Source of the DNA: Furcasterigmium furcatum
Taxonomy: Eukaryota > Ascomycota > Sordariomycetes > Glomerellales > Plectosphaerellaceae
DNA length: 64,000 nucleotides
Assembly: GCA_001599815.1 (NCBI GenBank)
Contig: BCIA01000005.1
Span: 971,088 to 1,035,087 of the forward strand
Direction of reading: 5' to 3'
A program made the position numbers and the translations under genes. Positions 1 to 9,878 of this stretch are shown one piece after another. The notes beneath the pieces were generated by a model that was not told where the DNA came from, made no database searches, and worked only from the letters and a program-made list of their open reading frames with translations. The stretch's first letter is position 1, and each line of letters opens with the position of its first letter.

Positions 1-167
1 TATTGATCGGGCTACCGTGCTATGCGCAATTCCCCTGCCGTCCTCGGCGGAGCAGACCCTCCATGTCCCGATCATCGCGTTGGTCATCAGCCTCGTGAGC
101 CAACATCTTGAGCCTTGACCTGGCCTTGCTTAAGCCTTGACCTGGTCTTCCTTGAGGCTCATGTAAT

Positions 168-1562
168 TCACCAACACTCGCCAACATAGCCGGACGCCAT
201 GTTCTCCGCGCCATCCTCCTCGACATTCCTGTCGTCGTCGTCGTGGACGTCGTCATCGAGGTCGTCGTAGTAGTCGTCCTCAAAGTCTTCCTCGTCTTCT
301 TCTTCGTCGTCGTCGTCGTAGTCAAAGTCCAAGGTCGACGATGTGGCAGCGCTATTGGCACCATCGTCGACCGGGGCCTCCTTTGACTTGTCGTCCCCTG
401 GGACTTGGACCGTCCGGATGTCGCCCCACACAGGGGAATCCGACCGCTTCTTGTCCGCCTCGTAACCCCAGACGCTGGGCGATGGCGTGGGCGTCATCAC
501 CGTCTTCGCCCAGTCGTGCGTTGAAGTCTTCCTGACCTCCGACTCCGCACCGGTCGAGACCTCGTCCTTCTCGGCAGCCTCCTCCTTCAGTTTCTTGAGC
601 CTGGCGTCTTCGGCCTGGCGGAATCCGACGAGTGACCCGTGGCCGCCCCAGCTCCCCCAGGGGCCGACGGCTTCCCCGGGCCCGAGATACCGCCGTCTTT
701 TGGTCGTGTTCTCGGCGCCCTCGGGGTCTGCCTCGTCGGTGTCGGGGTGAGCCCGGAGCCTCTTGAGCCTCCGGTCTAGCAGGTCCGGGGCCATGGTGGG
801 AGGGTCCCTGGACACCTCGGGCAGTCGGGCAGAAGCTGCGGCGATGGCCTCCGCGGTCCTGTCGAGTTGGGCTTTGAGTGCCTTGAGTCGGGTGTGGACT
901 TCCTCGAGTTGAGCGGTCAATGCCTTCAGTCGGACGTTGAATTCCTTCAGCTGGGCGTCGGACGCATCCACTCGGGCGTCGATTTGCGCCACAAGCGGTC
1001 TGATGTACCTGTCGTATTCAGAGACCTGATTCGGGGTCCAGGGCCGTTGATCATGCGGTGTTATGGCGGTTCCGATAAAGGCTCTGGCCCCCTGGCTCGC
1101 CTCAACGGCACGGTGCTGGGCCTGGATCCTCTCCTGGTCTTGGTCAGTGGCGGGGAAGCGCCTCCAAGGGTTGGGATACGGCCAGAGAGTTCCTTGCCGC
1201 GGCCTGTGGTAGATGCCTTCGAAGGTTCTCGGGTTGGCAGCCGGTTCGGCCTCGTTCTGGGACGGGGTTGAGTCTCCGGCCCTCTCAGGTTGGGTGCGAG
1301 AAGGGGTCGACGCGGAGAACTGGGGACGGAGACGTGATGATCCGTAGATGGGCTGCACCTCCGGGACTCTATGCAACGCCGAGAACTGGGGACGGAGACG
1401 TGATGATCCGTAAATGGGTTGCACCTCCGGGACTCTATGCAAAAGGCGCCAAGGGGGGGTACCCTGAGGGTTGCAAAGGTCCCCGACGCTCGGGTGTGGC
1501 CTGTCGGGATCAGGCTGCGACCTGCCGCTGTCGGGGCGGTCTGAGGCAGGCGTCTGGTCCAT
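168..1562 (-). CDS. Hypothetical acidic coiled-coil protein
   Basis: Single open frame of 464 codons starting at an ATG. I do not recognise a family. Seen: a Pro/Arg-rich N-terminus, an in-frame 22-residue tandem duplication around residues 41-84, a Leu/Ala/Lys-rich coiled-coil stretch around residues 190-250 with heptad-spaced Leu, a basic RLKRLRAH/TKRRRYLG segment that could act as a nuclear localisation signal, and a C-terminal tail of about 45 residues almost entirely Asp/Glu. The composition suggests a nuclear or scaffold protein, but this is inference. Low-complexity composition in other frames makes spurious ORFs common here, so existence of the protein is moderately sure and function is unknown. 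Confidence 0.5.
   Translation of the reverse strand: MDQTPASDRPDSGRSQPDPDRPHPSVGDLCNPQGTPPWRLLHRVPEVQPIYGSSRLRPQFSALHRVPEVQPIYGSSRLRPQFSASTPSRTQPERAGDSTPSQNEAEPAANPRTFEGIYHRPRQGTLWPYPNPWRRFPATDQDQERIQAQHRAVEASQGARAFIGTAITPHDQRPWTPNQVSEYDRYIRPLVAQIDARVDASDAQLKEFNVRLKALTAQLEEVHTRLKALKAQLDRTAEAIAAASARLPEVSRDPPTMAPDLLDRRLKRLRAHPDTDEADPEGAENTTKRRRYLGPGEAVGPWGSWGGHGSLVGFRQAEDARLKKLKEEAAEKDEVSTGAESEVRKTSTHDWAKTVMTPTPSPSVWGYEADKKRSDSPVWGDIRTVQVPGDDKSKEAPVDDGANSAATSSTLDFDYDDDDEEEDEEDFEDDYYDDLDDDVHDDDDRNVEEDGAENMASGYVGECW
1315..1446. repeat. 66-bp tandem duplication
   Basis: Two head-to-tail units of 66 bp begin with GAGAACTGGGGACGG at 1315 and 1381. The first ~60 bp are nearly identical; the visible differences are G-to-A and C-to-T transitions. 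The period is a multiple of three, so the host reading frame is kept and the protein carries a 22-residue repeat. Confidence 0.9.
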
Positions 1563-2093
1563 TGTGGGAGTAGGAGGAGGAGGAGCGGGTAACTGCGCCG
1601 GCGTTCGGGTCGCACACTGGGCAGGCGGCTCACAGTTGAGAGTCCATAGGTGTTCAGGACGGAAGGCGCCGCGATGCCCACTGGTAGTGCCTTCCTTAGG
1701 TAAGTGGCTGGGTAGGTCGGTCTTGTGTGATGGAAGGGAAGGAGCTCAGGACGAATGAAAACGAAGCGCAGCCCGGTATTTATGCTCGAGGCACGTACGG
1801 GGCTTGCGTCCCGGAGGTGGCCAGCGAGGACACGGAAAAAATGAAGTCCGAACGTGGCCTGAAGCCCAGCCTTGTATCAGTATCGTGGCGGCTTCAGACT
1901 CGTCATTGGTGAGAGAAGCTTCCACTGCTACCCGGGTACTGACGTACATACCAAGCCCGTTGTTTTAAATCTTGTAAGCCATCATGATCGCTGCATTGCA
2001 TTACCACCGCCTCAAACCCGCCAGAAGCCCACCTCGCAAGCCCAGTCTGCCCCTGACCCATTCTACCCCTGGCCCCTGACCTGGCCATCGGCT
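1563..2093. other. Intergenic, shared upstream/downstream region
   Basis: Lies upstream of the acidic coiled-coil gene and downstream of the membrane protein gene, both on the minus strand. I see no gene, repeat or clear motif here. Confidence 0.5.
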
Positions 2094-3008
2094 TCAGGAA
2101 CACCGCGTCTTCTCCCTCTCCGGGTCCAGGTTGCACCAGATGTTGACCCTGTTCAGCTCCGACGTCGAGGAGTTCTGCCTCCGGTCGTCGCACCGCCATC
2201 CGACCACGTCCTCCTCGCCCTGGCAGAACGTGATGCAGCAGGTCGACCCGTTGTTCAGCCATACGTAGCTGACGGCGTCGAAGCCGATGTCGATGAACCC
2301 CTCCTCGCGGAACACCTCGCTGGCGTTTCCGCCGTAGCTGTAGTCCGAGAAGGCTTGGAACGCGAAACTGTTCGGCGCTGTCTGGTTGTTGAGGAACGTG
2401 GGCGTGGCTTCGGCGGACGACGATGTGGCTGATGACGACACTTCGGATGACGTGCTGGAGGGAGTGTCAGTAGGTGAACTTCCAATGCGCTTGGGAAGAC
2501 TTGAAACGACGAACCTGGGTGTCGAGGAGACTGACGCCACGGACGAGGAGGAGGGGGTGGCAGCAGCCGAAACAGAGGACACCGACGACGATGACGCGCT
2601 GCCACCCTCGCCCTGCTCCTGGGAGTCCGAACTGCCGCCCCCTGAGTTCCTCGTTGCGCCGACTCCCGCGCCGACAGCAATGGCAATGATGGCGAGAATC
2701 GCAACGCCGACAAGGATCCAGAAGATCTTCCTTTTGATGCCGCATATCCTCCGCTCCTCCGCGGGCTCGGCGCGTGCCGCGTCGTAAGCTTCCTCTGGCC
2801 GCCCAGGCAGCTGGGCTACGATTCCTGACTGAGGGCTCAGCGGCGACGGTGTGTACTTCTCCCCGTCCCAGCCAGGGCCGGCCGGGAACTTCCCTTCGCC
2901 TCCATCGAAGCCGTGCTGCTTGTAGAGCTCTGCCTGGGACAGGGCCTCTGGTGACGAGTCCGGCACCACCTCGGGGAGGTTCTCGTCTCTTGCGTACGGC
3001 CTGTCCAT
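2094..3008 (-). CDS. Single-pass membrane protein with Cys-rich extracellular domain
   Basis: 304 aa from the ATG at 3008; the open frame extends upstream but that start lies ahead of a typical fungal N-terminus (MDRPYARDENLPEVV). The cytoplasmic N-terminus carries Pro-rich motifs. One transmembrane helix lies around residues 95-117, preceded by the basic GIKRK stop-transfer-like signal. A Gly/Ser/Thr-rich stalk (about 120-215) is probably O-glycosylated. A C-terminal globular part of about 85 residues has six cysteines, including a CC pair, and Trp residues. This layout is common in Pezizomycotina surface proteins of unknown role, often found near cell-wall or heterokaryon genes. Function unknown; membrane topology fairly sure. 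Confidence 0.75.
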   Translation of the reverse strand: MDRPYARDENLPEVVPDSSPEALSQAELYKQHGFDGGEGKFPAGPGWDGEKYTPSPLSPQSGIVAQLPGRPEEAYDAARAEPAEERRICGIKRKIFWILVGVAILAIIAIAVGAGVGATRNSGGGSSDSQEQGEGGSASSSSVSSVSAAATPSSSSVASVSSTPRFVVSSLPKRIGSSPTDTPSSTSSEVSSSATSSSAEATPTFLNNQTAPNSFAFQAFSDYSYGGNASEVFREEGFIDIGFDAVSYVWLNNGSTCCITFCQGEEDVVGWRCDDRRQNSSTSELNRVNIWCNLDPEREKTRCS

Positions 3009-4679
3009 GTCTGGCTGGTGTCGAATACCGAGTTTTGGCTGTGTGGTTGTTGGGAGAACGGTCACAAATCCGAGGAACGTACAACGGCAGGGTCCAGCGG
3101 CAGAGATGTAGTTCAAGCACCGGCCAGACCTCAGACGGAGTGGGACGTTGTCAAATTATAAGGGGCAGGGGCCTCCCGAGCCACCCTTGATCTCTGGCCT
3201 AAAAGCCAAGCGCGCGGCCAATATGCCGCTCTTGGTATGCGTCCCCAGCTCTCCCGGGGGATGCCTGGCTAGCCCGCGGGCCTGCTGGAGGGTTGCGACA
3301 CGGGCGAGGCTCGTCACTGGCCTGGACGACACGAGGAGAAGATCTTGACCCCATGGGTCGACGGCGCTGTCGCAAGGCGAAGCTCCTGTCTCTGCCGCAG
3401 GGGTCGGGCATTGGACGTCCGTCCCTCAGCCGTGCTACCCTCGAGATGGGCGATGGAACCTCGGCATGCAGCTATGCGGAGGCTGACCCGTGGCTGATCC
3501 ATGCCAGAGATCTCCTTTGGGAGCTCGGTCGCCATTCATCGATGGTGATCTACGGCCGCCCCTTGGCAGCTGAGGACGCTGGGCTGATTGACGAAGACGT
3601 CCTCGCTTCTCGAAGGCTTTGGCAACCGTCGCGTGCTGCTGGTGGCGCACGACATATGCAGCCCCTGCCGGCCGCCGCCCTTGTCACATTGGACCTGTTC
3701 CTGAATAGCGCCATCAACGAGTTATGCTTGTTGCGGGAAGCCGTTTTTAGTGCTGGTGCCCGCGGCCGTTGAGGAGAAGCGTTTGGTGTCCGTCAGCTGA
3801 AGTTGAGTTTACTGGGGTCGTACCGGCCGAGGGGTTGATATTCCTCCGATCCAGCGTAAGCCGTGCAGGGCAAAGCCCGACTGATCGGCAGGGTGCCGGG
3901 GGCCTGTGGCAGGGGTCGAGCAGGGTTGGGGGCCGGCTGTTCAAGACCCCGGGCGGTCAATTTCTCGATCACGACGCGATCTTGTCGAGAAGATGACAGA
4001 GGCGGGTTGCTTCCGCTGATCTGGGGCGTAATCACATGTCTGCCAGTGACGGGATAGTCTTCTGCGAGATATCCACGTCAGCAACAGAAGTCAGAACTCG
4101 TTTGGGGGCCAGGGCGTGTAAGTGCTCAGGCGAGGTGTTGTGAACTTCAGCCCTTCCGCTGTTGAAACAACGGATCTCCAGCAGCATCCTTCGAATACTC
4201 CAAGGGGCAGCAAATGAGCATTTGACGATCCAATCAACCCCTGCACCAACTCGCGCGATTATCAAGCTTCCTGCTCCACGTTGGCTCTTGTGGACTTTTT
4301 AGTTGACAGCTGCTGTCTCGGCTTCTCCCGAAGCCACATGCTGCTTGTGTGCTCTTCTGAGTTGGCAGCGCATCTGATCATTAGATCAGTGTTTGTTGTA
4401 TGGCTAATCTGGGAAGAGTGCCGCCGATTTCCTCTGTCATCTCACGATGAGCTCACTCCGGGGTCTCACCAGCGCCTCATTTGGCGTTTGGTGATTAGTA
4501 ACCGCCCGGGCTGGGGAACTTTGGTTTCGACCACTCCCACGTGTTCCAGAAGGACCGGTTTTCTTCTCAAGAAAAGCCAACTACGTCAGTTCAAGGTCTC
4601 GCCACAGCCTCACTGACCCTTACAAACATGACACCGTCTTCCTCGGTTTCAGCGTCCATCAACCAGCGCACATGATGCA
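3009..4679. other. Intergenic, 1.7 kb between divergent genes
   Basis: Holds the 5' regions of the membrane protein gene (minus) and the Zn2Cys6 regulator (plus). Several ORFs of 60-160 codons exist on both strands, but none has a recognisable domain, signal peptide or convincing intron pattern. Confidence 0.5.
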
Positions 4680-6650
4680 ATGGCTTCGTCGCTGTCTTCT
4701 TCCGAACCCTCCGCCACCAATCAGTCCAGCCGTCCTCCAGTGACCACTCGCAAGCGCCGACAAAAAACCTTTACGGGCTGCTGGACATGTCGCGGACGCC
4801 ACGTAAAGTGCGACGAGCAGCGGCCTGAGTGCAAGAGATGCCTCACTGGGAACTTCGCATGCCAGGGCTATGGGACGCGCCTCACCTGGCTCGAGCCCTC
4901 GAGCCAGCCGGCGGCACCGGACAGTCTTCCCGCGCCAGTAACTGAGGGACACCGTATCAGCAAGGCCTCGGCACGCGCGCCATCAAGCCGAAAAGTAGCG
5001 ACGACCAAATGGAAGGCCTTCACTGTGTTTCCGGCCAGCTTGCCGGATGACCGAGATGCTCAACCTGAGACGGTCGCTCCCGGGAGGAGGAAACGACCCA
5101 GCATCGCGCCCTCGAAGTCGCCAGCTCCCACTGAGCCTAACGCCTATGATCCGAGTCTGCTAGGCCCAGAATTTACGATACCTTTCCATTTATCTGCCGA
5201 TGCCCGTATACCTTCTCTCCAAGGACCCAGTTACCAGCCCTCGGGCGGCTTCGACAATCTTGGCTGGGAGGAAGCCAACGCTGCCAACTTCACCGGGGCT
5301 GAGCCATGGGAATGGGACGGCACGACGATGCCTCTAGGCGGAGACGGAAACCCCGTTTGTTTCGACTCCTTGTCGACTTCGGCATCGTCATTGGATTCGA
5401 GCTCGACCGGAACTCAGTGTAGCGAAGCCGATCAAGATGATTGCCAGTATCGCCAGAGACCACGGTCGCCAGCCCTCGGAAGCCCGCGGATACAGCTTGA
5501 TATTCTGCCAGCATCGCCACGCCATAGAGAGCTGATCAACCACTGGGCGACAAACCTATGCCACAAGCTCCTGCCGATTCGCAGCTCCATCAACCCCTTT
5601 CTCATCGTCGTGTCCCCGATTGCGCTCGTCGGCAGTCGCATGGCTAATGACCCCGATCATTCGAGTGGCGCCGTTGCTCTTTTCCACGCCGTCTGCGCTG
5701 TCTCGGCAGCTCACCAGGAAAACCTCAAGGGCGCCACGAGCGAGGACACCGCAGTGACCCTGCATCACAAGCGACTAAGCTTTTACCATCTCATGCGAAA
5801 CATGCACTCCACGGACCTCGACGAGCGGATGGCCAGCCTCTCGACGCTGTGCCTCTGGTTACTGACGCATTTCATCAGCGGCGAGCCGGGATCTTGGCGC
5901 GAGGTCGTCAAGGTTACGCGTAACTTGCTCCAGGAAACAACCAGCGAGACCTGGACAAAGTCAGCCACGGCCTCGGCCACGTACCAGTCGTTCTCGTCAT
6001 TCATCACCCTGGTCCAGACGCAGTACCTCGGCCGCGGAGAGTACCCGGCCCCCATGAAGCCGGATCTGGCGGGGTCGGATATCTACAAGGTGATGGCAAC
6101 CCCGGACCAGTCGCTCGAGCTCATATCGTCGTTCAACTCGAGCTTGCTCCAGGGCCACATCGTGACCTCCGAGAAGATGGACCAGATGGAGATCGAGTTT
6201 GCGCTCTCGGCGCCGTCATCGCCGGGCCATCTGCGCACCGACAGCCACGAGCACACCATGGCGCAGCATCACAGCTCGCTGTTCTACTACGCCTGCTTGC
6301 TTTACTTTAGGTGCGTATCGGGTAGGCGCGGCCGCGAGGACGACATACAGGATTTGGTCGCTCGGTGCCTCGGGCACATGGAGAGCCTTGACGCGATGAG
6401 ACTCGACGGCAGCCCTAGAGTCTGGGTCTACGCCACCGTGGCCTTCGAAGCCAGCACGCCCGAGTCGAGGAACAGGGTGAGAGCAATATTCAGACACCGG
6501 GTGCCATTGGCGTTCAAGAGCTGGGACACCGTCCTGCTCGCGGCGGAAGAGATCTGGAGGCAACGAGACGTCACGCCGCCCGGCTGGGAACTGGAGCCGT
6601 GGCCGCGGCTTCTTGCGAGAATGCCCGAGTATGACGTTGTGTTCTATTGA
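4680..6650 (+). CDS. Zn2Cys6 transcription factor with DUF3468-type C-terminus
   Basis: 656 aa, intronless, ATG at 4680. The binuclear zinc cluster has Cys34, 37, 44, 51, 54 and 61 (C-x2-C-x6-C-x6-C-x2-C-x6-C), with the usual basic residues between the second and third Cys. A Ser/Pro-rich linker follows. From about residue 280 on it matches the fungal-specific regulator type with short alpha-helical repeats (LFHAVCAVSAAHQENLKG and a C-terminal WVYATVAFEAS segment), typical of the Fungal_trans_2/DUF3468 family. It is a nuclear DNA-binding regulator. It lies tail-to-tail with the NmrA-like gene, 44 bp apart, so these two need not be co-regulated. Target unknown. Confidence 0.9.
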   Translation: MASSLSSSEPSATNQSSRPPVTTRKRRQKTFTGCWTCRGRHVKCDEQRPECKRCLTGNFACQGYGTRLTWLEPSSQPAAPDSLPAPVTEGHRISKASARAPSSRKVATTKWKAFTVFPASLPDDRDAQPETVAPGRRKRPSIAPSKSPAPTEPNAYDPSLLGPEFTIPFHLSADARIPSLQGPSYQPSGGFDNLGWEEANAANFTGAEPWEWDGTTMPLGGDGNPVCFDSLSTSASSLDSSSTGTQCSEADQDDCQYRQRPRSPALGSPRIQLDILPASPRHRELINHWATNLCHKLLPIRSSINPFLIVVSPIALVGSRMANDPDHSSGAVALFHAVCAVSAAHQENLKGATSEDTAVTLHHKRLSFYHLMRNMHSTDLDERMASLSTLCLWLLTHFISGEPGSWREVVKVTRNLLQETTSETWTKSATASATYQSFSSFITLVQTQYLGRGEYPAPMKPDLAGSDIYKVMATPDQSLELISSFNSSLLQGHIVTSEKMDQMEIEFALSAPSSPGHLRTDSHEHTMAQHHSSLFYYACLLYFRCVSGRRGREDDIQDLVARCLGHMESLDAMRLDGSPRVWVYATVAFEASTPESRNRVRAIFRHRVPLAFKSWDTVLLAAEEIWRQRDVTPPGWELEPWPRLLARMPEYDVVFY

Positions 6651-6694
6651 TGGTTCTATAAGTCTATGCGCTACATCTTCTTATGTCCCCTCCC

Positions 6695-7609
6695 TCACGG
6701 AACGACGTCCGGGTTCTGCTCAACCTCGTCTTGCAGCTCGCGCAGCGTGCGGAAATGGATCCCCGCGAACAGAGACTCCCTCTGCGCAGCGACCTTGTCG
6801 GCCGGCAGCGACCCGGCGTGACTGACGGCGAACAACCGGTACTCGGCCATGATGCTGGTGAACTCGTCTTCAGCGTACTTGATGTCCTGGACCAGCTGGT
6901 ACAGGCTGCGGTACTCGACGGGCATCCCGGGGTTCCTCTCGAGGACCTGGGCGACCATGGCGTTGTTGCTCGACTTCTCGCCCGAGACGTACGTGTAGCG
7001 CTCCCAGCGGGGGGCCTGGAGGAGCCTGGCGACGGCCTTGGCCATGTCCCTGGAGGCGGTCATGTCGACGGGCTCGTCGCCGGTGCCGGGGATGAGGATC
7101 TTGTTCGTGTTGAAGTCGACGGGGAACGCGTCGCCGGCGTCCTTGAGGTAGCGGTTGCGCTGGGGCAGGGCGAGGTCAACGAGCCAGCCGCAGGAGAAGA
7201 TGGTCCACTCGAGGTCGTGCTGCTCGGCGAGGGCCTTGCGGACGGGGCCCTGGAGACGGTAGTAGAAGCCGGGCTGGTCGGGGAACTTCTCGAGGTTGCC
7301 GCCGTACTCGGCGGGCATGAAGCGCTTGCAGGTCTTGGTGCGCCTGGCAGCCTCGATGAGGCGCAGGTGGACGTCGACGAAGGTGGGCTTGTCGTCGAGG
7401 ATGGTCGAGATGAGGGTCGTGGAGCCCTCGATGGCCTGGACGAGCGAGTCGACGGAGGAGAAGTCCGCGACGACCTGTTGGACGCCGGGGAGGTTCTCGA
7501 AGTGCGGCTTGATGGACCGGGTCAGGATGACGACGTCGATCCCGGCCGCGGGGAGCTCTTCGCTGAGGTAGTGGGCGATACCGCCGGAGCCAGCAATTGA
7601 GACGCGCAT
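6695..7609 (-). CDS. NmrA-like / isoflavone-reductase-type NAD(P)-binding protein
   Basis: 304 aa, intronless, ATG at 7609. The N-terminus MRVSIAGSGGIAHYL is a Rossmann beta-alpha-beta with a shortened glycine motif. The CKRFMPAEYGGN stretch near residue 110 and the later VSGEKSS and FRTLRELQDEV segments are typical of the NmrA/isoflavone-reductase-like (atypical SDR) family. Members are NADPH-dependent reductases or redox-sensing regulators; the substrate cannot be told from sequence. A TATA-like element sits about 150 bp upstream. A broken member of the same family lies at the other end of the window (62.9-63.65 kb). Confidence 0.88.
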   Translation of the reverse strand: MRVSIAGSGGIAHYLSEELPAAGIDVVILTRSIKPHFENLPGVQQVVADFSSVDSLVQAIEGSTTLISTILDDKPTFVDVHLRLIEAARRTKTCKRFMPAEYGGNLEKFPDQPGFYYRLQGPVRKALAEQHDLEWTIFSCGWLVDLALPQRNRYLKDAGDAFPVDFNTNKILIPGTGDEPVDMTASRDMAKAVARLLQAPRWERYTYVSGEKSSNNAMVAQVLERNPGMPVEYRSLYQLVQDIKYAEDEFTSIMAEYRLFAVSHAGSLPADKVAAQRESLFAGIHFRTLRELQDEVEQNPDVVP

Positions 7610-7757
7610 TTTGTCGATGAAAGTATGAGAGGATGAGGTGATTGTTTGTGTTGTGTGAGTTTGATGACTTGTGAAGATGAAGTGATTGCTTTCTTTCTGT
7701 TGAGTTTGATGCTAGTGAGTGAAGATAAATTGACAGAAACCAACAGGAGCCGTTCAA

Positions 7758-7763
7758 TTTATA
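7758..7763 (-). promoter_or_regulatory. TATA-box-like element of the NmrA-like gene
   Basis: On the minus strand this reads TATAAA, about 150 bp upstream of the ATG at 7609. Position and sequence fit a core promoter; not otherwise supported. Confidence 0.45.
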
Positions 7764-9093
7764 TCCGAAGTGTCATTCTCCTTCCATAACCATTTCCGCC
7801 ATTCTCGTGGTGAGATGCCCGATGCGGAAGTGAAGCCATCGCCGCCATGACAAACCCCAGACGATCAGATAATCATGTCGGAGCGGGACTTGCACTTGAG
7901 ACGACCCAGATACTTCCCTAAACCGAAACAGGGCTTAGAGAGCGACCGCTGAAGGGTGGCTGATTGATGCTGTGGAGGTTGCGGTGGTGCTCAAATGTCA
8001 GCAAAGCGAGCTACACGGGAATTTCCTATTTGGGCAGTCCACAGCGAGCTTGGCGGCGAGCGTCGCCACAGGGTCACCAAACACATGGCTTCCAGGTTGC
8101 TATTTAATGTGCCATCCAGGCATGTGCAGTTCGCGAGGTTTATCGCCTTGATATGTCGTGTTCACGAGGGTCACAAAGTACATGGCTGGTCTAGCTGTAT
8201 TGCCGTACAGCAGGTGTATATCAGAACAACAGTCGATGTATTATTTGGCGCCCCGTAAATCACCTCTAGTTCAGTCAGAGGCCATCTCAATTGTCTTGCA
8301 TCAAAAGAGAACTCGATTTCCTAAGGCTCAAGCCGAAGTCTACAGTACTAGTTGCTGTGGCTTTTCGGAACGCGGCCGTCTTTTCTGCGACCCTCTTCGT
8401 GGTGTGGCGCAGGATTGGAACTTTTGTATCAGGAGTGACGTCTGCCAGTGGACGATCTTGCGCCCGCCTTCCAACCTGAGTGTCATATTCGTTGATCCAC
8501 CTGCAAAGTCTAAGCGAAGGTCATATGACAAGATTCTCCCGCGAATCTTCTCTGGATATATCAAGATGGTAGTGAAGGATAGAGAAAGTATGACAACATG
8601 ACAGTTGAATTAATCCGAACTCGGAGCCGCTCTTCGGGGTTGCCGAACAACAGGCAACATTGGCAGACAGACACTTGCATGTGGCGAACGCGCACCGGAG
8701 AACATCTCAATGATACTCGAGGGTAGGCCAGTCGACCAAATGATCTTGCTCAACGATGACCGAAGAGCTTCTACTACCATCACAAGAGAGATCTAGCTGG
8801 ATTTTCCGTGAGACCAAGTGACAATGGGTGCCGTATTCTCTCTACCAAGAACAGGATATTCCGTGGTAGGTCTCCTGGCCATCTTTTGTTAGCCACCCGC
8901 TGCATGTTGGACTCTATTCGGTGGTGATGGTTACATGTATCCTTGGCAGATCGACATGTTTACGCCCGGCCACAACTGGACAAGGATCAGACTCCTTTGG
9001 GGACACCAGCTCCGGATGCTGCCCGAGTTCGTCAGTCAACGCAAAAGGAAAGTCAAGTATCAAAGAAGTGCGGTGAGTATTGGGTAAAATAAC

Positions 9094-9099
9094 TATAAA
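9094..9099 (+). promoter_or_regulatory. TATA box of the small Cys-rich gene
   Basis: TATAAA in the context AACTATAAAAGC, 136 bp upstream of the ATG at 9235. The same arrangement (TATA 105-140 bp before the ATG) recurs at four other secreted-protein genes in the window. Confidence 0.55.
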
Positions 9100-9234
9100 A
9101 GCAACGTTTTCTCGGCGTGTGTCTGTACTCGATCAGAATCTCAACTCATATTCTCATCGGCGAGCTCCTCACTTCTCACTCAGCTCATTCAAACTCACAA
9201 AAACCTTCTCGATCTCCTCTTCCACCAAGGCAAA

Positions 9235-9550
9235 ATGAAGGCATCGTTCACTCTCGCCGTCGCCCTCCTGGCTACCGCCGCTACCGCATCTCCTCTGGAC
9301 AAGAGGCAGTTTTTCATCCCTCCAAGCGACTGCGACAACAAGGACGAATGGATCCGCTGCGCTGCTGTCAACTCCTGGATTTGCCTTATCCCAAACTTGG
9401 GCATCAGCAGTCATTGGTAAGTTTTCTTCAGCCCCGGAATGCCCTCAGGCTTAATCAGCGGACAAGAACTGATGGTATTTGTTTTATTTTAGCTATTACA
9501 TTTGCAACGGGTGCTGTGGCAACAGGGATGACGGCGAATGTTCCCTCTAA
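9235..9550 (+). CDS. Small cysteine-rich secreted protein, effector-like
   Basis: Two exons, 9235-9416 and 9493-9550; the 76-nt intron runs from GTAAGT to TTTTAG and keeps the frame. The product is 79 aa. A signal peptide (MKASFTLAVALLATAATA) is followed by a short propeptide ending in LDKR, a Kex2 site. The mature part has eight cysteines, the last five tightly spaced in the second exon (CYYICNGCCG...EC). Size, signal peptide, Kex2 site and even Cys number fit fungal small secreted proteins; role on a host or against microbes is unproven. No known family recognised. Without splicing, translation would stop at once after the first exon. Confidence 0.8.
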
Positions 9551-9878
9551 ACTCATCGTGGCGACGGTGACAGGCGGGGACCAGCAGGCAGAAAGCAACT
9601 GGGAGTCACGTCTGGGACGAGATGAGGAGGGGAAGGGGAGGAGGAGTGCTGATTTTCTTTGTTGTGTGAAACCCCGGATATCACTCGTTGAATCTATGGA
9701 GCTGGCCGCCCATGTAGATACATGATCCGCGGAGACCCCCAAACCACAATCGAGTACGTTTTCCATCAATGATGCTCGGCCGCAATGTGCTTGAACGCTA
9801 GTCAATTTCAATGGCGTCAAGAACCCCCCCTTGTGCTCGGACCTGGCTGAGAGATGCCACCCGGGTTGAATACTCGGC
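9551..9878. other. Intergenic between convergent genes
   Basis: 3' regions of the small Cys-rich gene (plus) and the AA13 gene (minus). Nothing recognisable. Confidence 0.5.

Larger units (their letters stand above)
7610..9234. other. Intergenic, 1.6 kb
   Basis: Promoter side of two divergent genes. The ORFs around 7995-8601 have no family features and the region is less GC-rich than neighbouring coding DNA. I see no repeat or gene. Confidence 0.5.

Noticed and set aside
3293..3772. 159-codon ORF in the 3-4.7 kb interval
   Set aside because: No recognisable feature; composition like non-coding GC-rich DNA.
6683..7600. 305-codon plus-strand ORF opposite the NmrA-like gene
   Set aside because: Val/Leu/Asp/Gly-rich antisense shadow of GC-rich coding DNA; no domain, no signal, and the minus strand encodes a clear family protein.
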